This document shows positions 14,512 to 20,342 of a stretch of DNA of 23,596 nt, piece by piece. The notes beneath the pieces are model-generated. The model had not been told where the DNA came from and ran no database searches. It saw only the letters and a list, made by a program, of their open reading frames with translations. The first letter of the stretch is position 1. Every line of letters begins with the position of its first letter. The stretch is from a virus, in IMG/VR virus record IMGVR_UViG_3300045912_000952, positions 1 to 23,596 of that record, one strand, 5' to 3'. Position numbers and translations under genes: made by a program.

Positions 14512-16772
14512 CGCCGGGCCCTCCGTTGCAGCTCGGCGAAGCTGACGCGCTCGCGCTTCGCCGGGGCCTGGCCGTCCGTCCCTTGCAGCACGGCTCCCTG
14601 GATCGACGCGGCCACGGCGCAGCCGACCAGGCAGTCGAACCAGTGGTTGTCCCCCCGCTCGGGACGCATCTTCCATTCGTCCACCGTCCGGCCCCGGCCC
14701 TCGGTCTTCACGCGATACTCGGCGGTCAGATGCTCGGCGAACAGACGATGCTGCTCGGCCTTGTCGCCGAAGAGCGAGAGGCAGCCCCGGTCGCCCATCG
14801 CCACGGCCAGGCGAGCGTGGATGAAGGACTTCCAGTAGTTGGTGTCGAACAGGGCATGGCGCACAGCCCGCTTGCCATGCACGTTGGGCATGCGCCAGTT
14901 GTGCCCCACGCGGTCGCCGGGCTTGCGCCGGTACTCGGAGAATGGCTGGCTCGACGCGCCCACGAACCGGCCGTGGCTGGGCAGCACGATGCCCGCGTGC
15001 GCCGACTGCCGGCAGAACTGGTAGACCACGTCCGTGGCCGAGCCCCAGTTGGCGTCGATCAGGCAGCGCTCGACCCGCAGCATCGCGCCATCGTCACGCC
15101 GCCACTCGCGGCCAAAGTAGTCCTTGGTAAGCTGCTCCAGGCCCGCGTAGATTGCTCCTTCCAGCCCGCTCGCCTTGGTAACGGCAGCGAGGGTCAGCCG
15201 GGCATCGCGGAGCGTGAAGTAGGCGCGCTTCTGATCCGGGAGCGTACCGTAGTCGATGACGTAGCCGGTGAAATCGTCCTCCCAGGCCGCGACCACGAAG
15301 AACAGCAGGTTGGCCTGCACGTCGATGAACATGGTTACGTGATTGCAACCGATGGGCACCTCGTAGCGCTTCATGCGGTTCAGCTTGCCCGCGATCTGGT
15401 CCGCCGTGAGTTCGTCGGCGTCCACCGTTTCTGCGGGCAGCGGCTCGTTCTGGTACTCAGCGAAGAACGCGGCCTCGTCCTGGAGCTTGAGGTTCATCGC
15501 GTGCTGGATGGCCGACAGCTCGTCGTGGTTGAAGCGCTCGGGCCAGGCGATCAGCGAACCCTCGTCCATCGCCTCCCGGTTCTGGCGGTAGAACTCGGTC
15601 GCCTCCTCGCCGGCGTTTCCCTGCCGCATGCTCTCGCCGCGAATTTCGGCGTAGCGCTGCCACAGCTTCTCGCTGGCGGGAAATGAGTAGACCATCTTGG
15701 TCCGCTCGCCATTCCACTCCGGGTGCTTGTCGCGGTCGAGGATGACGTCGGCCATGTCGCCCGGCCGAATGACCGTACAAGGCATGATGCCAGAGATCTT
15801 CTTGCCGGGTCCGGCCAGGCCCAGAACGGCCCCGGCCAGGATGCTTTCGCGCGTGGCGCACTGCGAGAGCGACCGCGCCGACTCATCGGTTTGCGGGTCG
15901 TCGAGAACGACGAGTGTCGGCCGGACCGTCTTGCCATCGGCCCGCTTGTACTTCATGCCGCGAATCCGCCCGGTGATGCCGGCGACCTTGATGATCGCTC
16001 CGCTTGCCTTGCTGCCAGCAATGGTAGGCAGCACGATCTCGCGGGCAGTCCAGCCGATGTGCGTCCGCTCGCCCTTGTAGAGCTGGCCGTTGCAGCGGTT
16101 GGCGATCCCGTCGAGGCACTGGATCGGGTAGACGACCTCCGGGTAGTCTTCCAGGAGCAGGTCGTTGCCGTCCAGCTCCATCTTGATCGCATCGAGCATG
16201 TCCATCGCGTGGCCCTCGTCGCTGCCGATCAGGCAGACGAACTCGCGGTGCCCATTGAGGACCGCCCAGATGCAGGCGCACTCGCAAATGGTGCTCTTGC
16301 CAGAGCCGCGCGGCATGGCCATCGCAAACAGGCCGCCTCGCAGCACGGCCTGCTCGATCTTGGCGATGACCTTGAGGTGGTCCCGCGACCAGGGCAGGTG
16401 GAACGTTAGCGGAAAGTACTGCTCGCAAAAGAATCGGAAATCGGACGCCGCCCGCTCTTTCCGCTCTGGGTTCACGACTGCCGGCAAGTCGCCGATGTCC
16501 CGGCCGGCCAGAGACAGCGCGATGTTGCGGGCACGGGCGCGTCCCTTCAGCGTCTCGTAGGGATCGCCATCCGGCTCCGGCCTCGGCGCGTGTCGGACCT
16601 GGACCAGCCAGGCGACGTAGCGCACCAGGTCCACGTGCCGGGCGTCGCCGATCCGCAGGCCCGCGCGCGTCCGATGGCGATGAAGCTGCCGTTCGCCGAT
16701 CACCTCGCCCAGCGGGGTCGAGTTGAGCAGGCGGCACAGCTCGCTCGGTCGCAGTTTGCGCGGATCAATCAC
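14508..16772 (-). CDS. Terminase large subunit with N-terminal TerS-like domain
   Basis: A 754-aa DNA-packaging motor. Residues 8-58 form a small helical domain (LRPSELCRLL to LVRYVAWLV) that matches the separate small-terminase candidate encoded just upstream. The ATPase has Walker A MPRGSGKST (153-161) and Walker B LVVLDDPQ (287-294). The nuclease half shows MFIDVQ (Asp484), LIDANWG (Asp573) and GDNHWFD (Asp708, Asp713), the acidic set for metal-dependent cutting. It resembles the lambda GpA-type large terminases in its overall motif order. The GTG start at 16772 overlaps the upstream stop and has GGGA a few bases before it; a longer frame to 16835 would run into the upstream gene. Confidence 0.93.
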   Translation of the reverse strand: MIDPRKLRPSELCRLLNSTPLGEVIGERQLHRHRTRAGLRIGDARHVDLVRYVAWLVQVRHAPRPEPDGDPYETLKGRARARNIALSLAGRDIGDLPAVVNPERKERAASDFRFFCEQYFPLTFHLPWSRDHLKVIAKIEQAVLRGGLFAMAMPRGSGKSTICECACIWAVLNGHREFVCLIGSDEGHAMDMLDAIKMELDGNDLLLEDYPEVVYPIQCLDGIANRCNGQLYKGERTHIGWTAREIVLPTIAGSKASGAIIKVAGITGRIRGMKYKRADGKTVRPTLVVLDDPQTDESARSLSQCATRESILAGAVLGLAGPGKKISGIMPCTVIRPGDMADVILDRDKHPEWNGERTKMVYSFPASEKLWQRYAEIRGESMRQGNAGEEATEFYRQNREAMDEGSLIAWPERFNHDELSAIQHAMNLKLQDEAAFFAEYQNEPLPAETVDADELTADQIAGKLNRMKRYEVPIGCNHVTMFIDVQANLLFFVVAAWEDDFTGYVIDYGTLPDQKRAYFTLRDARLTLAAVTKASGLEGAIYAGLEQLTKDYFGREWRRDDGAMLRVERCLIDANWGSATDVVYQFCRQSAHAGIVLPSHGRFVGASSQPFSEYRRKPGDRVGHNWRMPNVHGKRAVRHALFDTNYWKSFIHARLAVAMGDRGCLSLFGDKAEQHRLFAEHLTAEYRVKTEGRGRTVDEWKMRPERGDNHWFDCLVGCAVAASIQGAVLQGTDGQAPAKRERVSFAELQRRARR

Positions 16773-16989
16773 GGCTTCCCATCTCCCGAACCAGCCAGGC
16801 GGCATAGTGGACCAGGTTGATCGTTCCGTCGGCATTGGCCGGCGCGCCCGCCGCGAGGTCGGCCTGGAGCATTTCGACGGTGACGGGCTGGCCGCCAGCC
16901 CTGGTCAACAGCCGGGCGGCGTTCGCCAACGTCAGCGCATTCGGGTTCAGGCCTCCCGTCGGCGAATGTTCACGGTCCTCGGCCATCAT
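16765..16989 (-). CDS. Small terminase candidate
   Basis: A 73- or 74-aa protein; two adjacent ATG codons at 16989 and 16986 share a GGGGG site, and the first is used here. It has a short acidic N-terminus, then LTLANAARLLTRAGGQPVTV and DGTINLVHYAAWLVREMGS. It lies immediately before the large terminase, where small terminases usually are, and the same pattern occurs at the N-terminus of that enzyme. The expected role is recognition of phage DNA for packaging. It is much shorter than classic small terminases and lacks an obvious coiled oligomerisation region. Longer readings (to 17274) run through the divergent intergenic region and are not credible. Confidence 0.6.
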   Translation of the reverse strand: MMAEDREHSPTGGLNPNALTLANAARLLTRAGGQPVTVEMLQADLAAGAPANADGTINLVHYAAWLVREMGSRD

Positions 16990-17128
16990 CCCGCCCCCGA
17001 AAAACCTGCGAAATTCCTCTCGAACTCGGCTGGATGTCTCCCGGAACCCGAGGTAACTGACTGACCCTGACGTTGCATCGCGATGTCCGCGATGCCGATT
17101 TCCGCACCCCCGTATTGGGAGACGCAAC
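16990..17128. promoter_or_regulatory. Divergent control region
   Basis: The 139 bases lie between the minus-strand late operon and the plus-strand two-gene cassette. Both flanking genes start here, so promoters in both directions are expected. I see no confident -35/-10 pair on either strand. A perfect GCATCGCG/CGCGATGC inverted repeat sits in its right half (separate entry). Confidence 0.5.
17075..17095. promoter_or_regulatory. Operator-like inverted repeat
   Basis: GCATCGCG (17075-17082), five bases, then CGCGATGC (17088-17095): a perfect 8-bp inverted repeat 34 bases before the plus-strand HARE-HTH start. The left arm also forms the 10-base palindrome CATCGCGATG with the spacer. Symmetric sites between divergent genes are typical operators. 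The binding protein is unknown; the adjacent HARE-HTH protein is one candidate. Confidence 0.45.
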
Positions 17129-17473
17129 ATGGCAACGAAGAAGACCGCGAAGACGAAGGCCACGGCGGACGCCGCCAAGAAGGCCCCGAAGGCCAAGGCC
17201 GCGAAGCCCGGCAAGACCAAGCCCGAGGCCCCGGCCAAGCCGAAGAAGCTCGGCTGCCTGGACGCCGCCGCCAAGGTGCTGGGCGAAACTGGCCAGGCGA
17301 TGACCTGCCAGGAGATGATCGACGCGATGGCCGCGAAGAGCTACTGGGCCAGCCCCAACGGCAAGACGCCCTCGGCCACGCTTTACGCCGCGATCCTCCG
17401 GGAGATCACGACCAAGGCCAGGGAGTCCCGCTTCAGCAAGACCGAGCGCGGCAAGTTCGCGCTCGCCAACTGA
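17129..17473 (+). CDS. HARE-HTH domain protein with Lys/Ala-rich tail
   Basis: A 114-aa protein. Residues 1-40 are a Lys/Ala/Pro tail like that of histone H1-type bacterial proteins. Residues about 41-114 are a HARE-HTH winged helix: LGCLDAAAKVLGETGQAMTC, then EMIDAMAAKSYWASPNGKTP and the closing FSKTERGKFAL. HARE-HTH domains bind DNA and occur in restriction and chromatin-linked proteins. GGGAG lies 8 bases before the ATG. It faces against every other phage gene and shares a transcription unit with a zinc-ribbon gene. It probably coats or regulates DNA. It may be a host-derived accessory (moron) gene; planctomycete chromosomes often carry similar proteins, from memory. Confidence 0.85.
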   Translation: MATKKTAKTKATADAAKKAPKAKAAKPGKTKPEAPAKPKKLGCLDAAAKVLGETGQAMTCQEMIDAMAAKSYWASPNGKTPSATLYAAILREITTKARESRFSKTERGKFALAN

Positions 17474-17487
17474 AAGGAACTCGAACC

Positions 17488-17646
17488 ATGACGACCAACA
17501 ACAACATCGAACCCGACGATTACGACCGCGTGGCCCCCGGCTTTGCCTGCCCGAAGTGCGGCGAGGATGACATTGATTCGCTAGTCTGGATCGACGACGA
17601 CAAGGTCCGCTGCACGAGCTGCGGGACCATCTACGATCCGAACTAG
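17488..17646 (+). CDS. Acidic zinc ribbon protein
   Basis: A 52-aa acidic protein that follows the HARE-HTH gene after 14 bases, with AAGGAA upstream of the ATG. It has one four-cysteine zinc ribbon: CPKC (about 23-26) and CTSC (about 43-46), enclosing DDIDSLVWIDDDKVRCTSCG, and ends GTIYDPN. This is the rubredoxin-like knuckle of small regulatory zinc ribbons. No catalytic residues are visible. Its stop lies about 45 bases before an intrinsic terminator. It likely acts with the HARE-HTH protein, but the function is unknown. Confidence 0.8.
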   Translation: MTTNNNIEPDDYDRVAPGFACPKCGEDDIDSLVWIDDDKVRCTSCGTIYDPN

Positions 17647-17690
17647 CCGGACGCCAAGACGTAGCCCGCCCCGACAACCCCATCGCCCGT

Positions 17691-17721
17691 GAGACCCCCT
17701 GGCGGGGTCTCTTCTCGTTGG
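17691..17721 (+). terminator. Intrinsic terminator of plus-strand cassette
   Basis: GAGACCCC (17691-17698), a five-base loop, then GGGGTCTC (17704-17711), followed by T-enriched TTCTCGTTG. This 8-bp GC-rich stem, 45 bases after the zinc-ribbon stop, ends the two-gene unit. The minus-strand side has no T-run, so it acts in the plus direction and keeps the cassette separate from the oncoming minus-strand genes. Confidence 0.75.
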
Positions 17722-17733
17722 TCGCGTTGGCGT

Positions 17734-18180
17734 TCACCCCGGCACCTCCGACGCGACGTGGGCCAACGTGGGCGGGCAGTCGGCCCCGTTGGGCGTCGGG
17801 TCCGCCTCCGGGGGACCGGACGCGACGTGGGCCAACGTGGGCGAAACGGGGGCCAACTCCGGGGCCAGATACCGCACCGGCTTGCCCATCGCCCGCGCAA
17901 GCCGAATCTCCTCCCGCACGCCCACGCTCTCCTCCCATCCATCCAGCATCAGAACCACGACCTCGTCGCACCGCTCCAGCAGCTCCCGGTCGTAGCGCTG
18001 CCAGAACGACCAATCCGCCGGCAGGCCATACTCCACGAGCGGATGGCTATGCGCGATGGGCGAGAAGACTGGCTGTCCCGCCAGCAACAGCGCTGCGGCC
18101 GCGCGGCAAGCGGCCCGATACCGCTCCTCGCGCACGGCCGGGTCGGGATGCGAATACGGACTTGCCAGGTACGCGATCAT
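17734..18180 (-). CDS. DUF1937-type nucleotide-binding protein
   Basis: A 148-aa protein of the DUF1937/DUF4406 group, related in fold to nucleoside 2-deoxyribosyltransferases. It reads MIAYLASPYSHPDPAVREER, then VFSPIAHSHPLVEYGLPADW, then RCDEVVVLMLDGWEESVGVR, all marks of the family (SPY, P.SH, D-E-V-V-V-L, G...S.G). The start at 18180 forms an ATGA with the methyltransferase stop and has GGAGGAGG before it. The last 40 or so residues are an unusual Pro/Ala tail with PTLAHVAS twice, coming from an exact 25-bp DNA duplication. Nucleotide metabolism or base/nucleoside handling next to a DNA methyltransferase is plausible. Confidence 0.8.
   Translation of the reverse strand: MIAYLASPYSHPDPAVREERYRAACRAAAALLLAGQPVFSPIAHSHPLVEYGLPADWSFWQRYDRELLERCDEVVVLMLDGWEESVGVREEIRLARAMGKPVRYLAPELAPVSPTLAHVASGPPEADPTPNGADCPPTLAHVASEVPG
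17750..17843. repeat. 25-bp direct repeat in coding tail
   Basis: The same 25 bases, beginning GACGCGACGTGGGCC, occur at 17750-17774 and 17819-17843, 69 bp apart. The spacing is 23 codons, so the reading frame is kept and the repeat encodes the duplicated PTLAHVAS of the DUF1937-type protein. It looks like a recent tandem duplication or a slip within that gene's end, with the copies still identical. Confidence 0.8.
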
Positions 18181-19490
18181 GCCGTGGCCTCCTCCGACGC
18201 GGGAACCCGTTCGGCCTTCTTGCCTGTGAACTTCTCGAACCTCTGGACGATGACGTCGCAATACAACGGGTCCAGCTCCATCAAGAATGCCTTGCGGCCC
18301 GTCTGCTCCGCGCCGATGAGCGTCGAGCCGGACCCGCCGAAGAGGTCGATCACATTCTCGCCAGCCCGCGACGAATACTGCATCGCTCGCACCGCCAGCT
18401 CGACTGGCTTCTCGGTCAAGTGGATCATCGACTGCGGATTGACCTTCTTGATGGACCAGACATCGACCGCATTGTTCGGGCCGAGGAAGACGTGCGCCGC
18501 GCCCTCGCGCCAGCCGTAGAAGCACCACTCGTGGTTGCCCATGAAGTCCTTGCGGGTGAGGACGGGATGCTCCTTGACCCAGATGATTGCCTGCGAGAAG
18601 TACAGCTCGCAGGCCTTCAAGACCGGTGGGTAGTTGGCGACGTTCGCATAGCCGCCCCAGATGTAGAAGCCCCGCCCCGGCAGCAGCACGCGGGCCAGGT
18701 TGCCGAACCAGGCATGCAACATCTGGTCGAAGGCCTCGTCCGAAACGAAGTCGTTGGCGAGGGGCCGGTCCTTGGGCCGCAGCTTCTTGCCGGTCGGTTT
18801 CGCTTTCTCGGGGTGCCGGACCACGTCGAGCTTCTGGTGGTGCGTGACCTCGAACGACGACAGGCCGGCGGCGATGGCGTTGTTGGAGCGTGGCTCGACC
18901 TTCACGTTGTACGGGGGGTCGGTGTTGACCAGATGGATCGCCGCGCCGTCGAGCAAGCGGTCCACGTCTTCGGGCTTGCTGCTGTCGCCGCAGAGCAAGC
19001 GGTGGTTACCCAAGAGCCAGAGGTCGCCAGGCCGCGTCGTCGCCTCGTCGGGCGGGGCCGGCACTTCGTCGGGATCGCACAGGCCGTCCTTGACACCGGG
19101 GTCGAGCAGCTTGGCCAGCTCGTCCTGGTCGAAGCCAAGGAGGCCGAGGTCGTAGTTCATGCCTTTCAACTCGCCCAGCTCGATGGGCAGCAGGTCGTAG
19201 TTCCAGTCCGACAGTTCGGCGGTTTTGTTGTCCGCGATGCGGTACGCCTTGATCTGTTCCGGCGTCAGATCCTTGGCGATGTGGACGGGCACCTTCTCCA
19301 GACCGAGCTTGAGCGCGGCCTTGTAACGGGTATGCCCGCAGATGATGACCCCCTCGGCGTCTACCACGATCGGCTGGCGGAACCCGAACTCGCGGATCGA
19401 CGCCGCCACGGCCTCGACCGCATCGTCGTTGAGCCGGGGGTTGTTCTCGTAGGGTTTGATGTCGGACAGCTTGCGTAGCTCGATTTTCAT
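18177..19490 (-). CDS. ParB-like/DNA methyltransferase fusion
   Basis: A 437-aa protein. Residues 1-90 are a ParB/Srx-type domain (LSDIKPYENNPR, then IICGHTRYKAAL at 49-60). Residues about 155-425 are a DNA N4/N6 methyltransferase with motif IV DPPY (191-194) and the AdoMet motif FGGSGST (384-390). DPPY before FxGxG is the beta-class order, as in CcrM-type adenine enzymes. The start at 19490 was set by an ATGA overlap with the HNH gene and an AAGGAGGAG site. No partner restriction enzyme is next to it, so it is probably a phage orphan methyltransferase protecting its DNA or timing replication. Target sequence is unknown. Confidence 0.9.
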   Translation of the reverse strand: MKIELRKLSDIKPYENNPRLNDDAVEAVAASIREFGFRQPIVVDAEGVIICGHTRYKAALKLGLEKVPVHIAKDLTPEQIKAYRIADNKTAELSDWNYDLLPIELGELKGMNYDLGLLGFDQDELAKLLDPGVKDGLCDPDEVPAPPDEATTRPGDLWLLGNHRLLCGDSSKPEDVDRLLDGAAIHLVNTDPPYNVKVEPRSNNAIAAGLSSFEVTHHQKLDVVRHPEKAKPTGKKLRPKDRPLANDFVSDEAFDQMLHAWFGNLARVLLPGRGFYIWGGYANVANYPPVLKACELYFSQAIIWVKEHPVLTRKDFMGNHEWCFYGWREGAAHVFLGPNNAVDVWSIKKVNPQSMIHLTEKPVELAVRAMQYSSRAGENVIDLFGGSGSTLIGAEQTGRKAFLMELDPLYCDVIVQRFEKFTGKKAERVPASEEATA

Positions 19491-19750
19491 GACTCTCCTC
19501 CTTCCGGGTGCCGCGTGGCGTTTTCGACAACCTCGCGGCAAAGTTGCACAAACTCCTCGTTGGTCATCGTGGACTTGGCACGATTGACCTCCTTGTGCAG
19601 TACCTGCACGTTCTCGATGCGGTGCTCACCGCCGTTCCGCACGGGTACGACGTGGTCCAGCGACGCCATATCGGGCGTGAGCGGTCGGCCGGTCAGGGCG
19701 CAGCGGTAGCCCTGCCACTCCAGCAGTTGCAGGACGTTGCCCGTGGTCAC
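19487..19750 (-). CDS. Small HNH endonuclease
   Basis: An 87-aa protein with a compact HNH fold: LLEWQGYRCALTGRPLTP, then SLDHVVPVRNGGEHRIENVQ and LHKEVNRAKSTMTNEEF. The metal-finger residues are Asp32-His33, Asn47 and His52/Asn55. The start is a GTG at 19750 that overlaps the upstream stop as GTGA; a longer frame to 19972 overlaps the preceding gene and is rejected. HNH proteins of this size help phage DNA packaging when next to the terminase, but here it is coupled to a methyltransferase, so it may cut or nick during replication or act with the modification gene. It lacks the zinc CxxC pairs of the larger HNH group. Confidence 0.78.
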   Translation of the reverse strand: MTTGNVLQLLEWQGYRCALTGRPLTPDMASLDHVVPVRNGGEHRIENVQVLHKEVNRAKSTMTNEEFVQLCREVVENATRHPEGGES

Positions 19751-20106
19751 AGGTCCGTGCGGCCGCACCGGTTTCGCAGGGGTACATAGCGCTGATCCAA
19801 TCGAGGCAGATGGCCTGCCCAGAACTTCCATGTCGTCGGGTCGAGCAGTCGAGTCCTCAGGCGAGCATCCAATGACCCCTTCATGCTCCGAGCGGCAGCG
19901 TTCCATGTGGTGAACCTCCCCTTGAATTGACGGACATGGGCAATTCGTCCCTGGCTGATGATGTTCCGCCAACCCTGAACCATGCAGTGGGCGGCCCGCG
20001 CCCAGGGATCGGCGAGCATCCGGTGGTTGCGGTGATCGACATCCAGCCGGGCTTTCAATTCGGCGGCGGCGTGCTCCCAGGTTGTGGTGCGTGGGTTGGT
20101 GTTCAT
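19747..20106 (-). CDS. Unknown protein with internal duplication
   Basis: A 119-aa basic protein I do not recognise. Its two halves share a motif: TTWEHAAAELKARLD at 8-22 and TTWNAAARSMKGSLD at 66-80, eight of 15 residues the same without gaps, each followed by a short (R)(M/L)L..P segment. Trp-rich helices lie between (DPWARAAHCMVQGW). It could be a DNA-binding repeat, but that is a guess. It has no clear Shine-Dalgarno site, yet its TGA makes a GTGA with the HNH gene, which supports translation. It is the first gene after the 236-base gap, so a promoter may lie upstream. Confidence 0.6.
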   Translation of the reverse strand: MNTNPRTTTWEHAAAELKARLDVDHRNHRMLADPWARAAHCMVQGWRNIISQGRIAHVRQFKGRFTTWNAAARSMKGSLDARLRTRLLDPTTWKFWAGHLPRLDQRYVPLRNRCGRTDL

Positions 20107-20342
20107 GGCAAAAGTTCGGTCAAGTGAAAGAAACTGTCCTTACCTTGGCGGCTGTTCCCGCCGGGGTCAAAAAGCGCAATAAGGCCCGGAAGTACCTAGC
20201 CGGCAAGGGAAACGAGGGAGAGAGAGGAGAGAGAAGACTTCTTGTTGTTATTGCCTACCCCTCTCGCAGACCATTTCCCTCTCTCCTCTCGCTCTCATGG
20301 GTGAAGCCCCGCGCAACAACAGCAAGAAGCGCAATAAGTCCT
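20107..20342. other. AT-richer non-coding gap with interleaved inverted repeats
   Basis: 236 bases between the primase-helicase stop and the next gene. It holds a 24-base all-purine run (20214-20237), a 12-bp perfect inverted repeat (20222-20233 with 20279-20290), a second imperfect one (20238-20252 with 20315-20329, 13 of 15), and a 12-bp direct repeat AAGCGCAATAAG (20172-20183 and 20327-20338). The arm order left1-left2-right1-right2 is a pseudoknot arrangement. The neighbouring primase gene suggests an origin or a regulatory RNA. No ORF in it is credible. Confidence 0.6.

Noticed and set aside
16765-17274. 169-aa version of the small-terminase gene
   Set aside because: The extra 95 residues are antisense to the HARE-HTH gene and cover the divergent control region; the ATG at 16989/16986 has a good ribosome binding site.
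19487-19972. 161-aa version of the HNH protein
   Set aside because: It would overlap most of the preceding gene; the GTG at 19750 forms a GTGA overlap and starts directly before the HNH domain.
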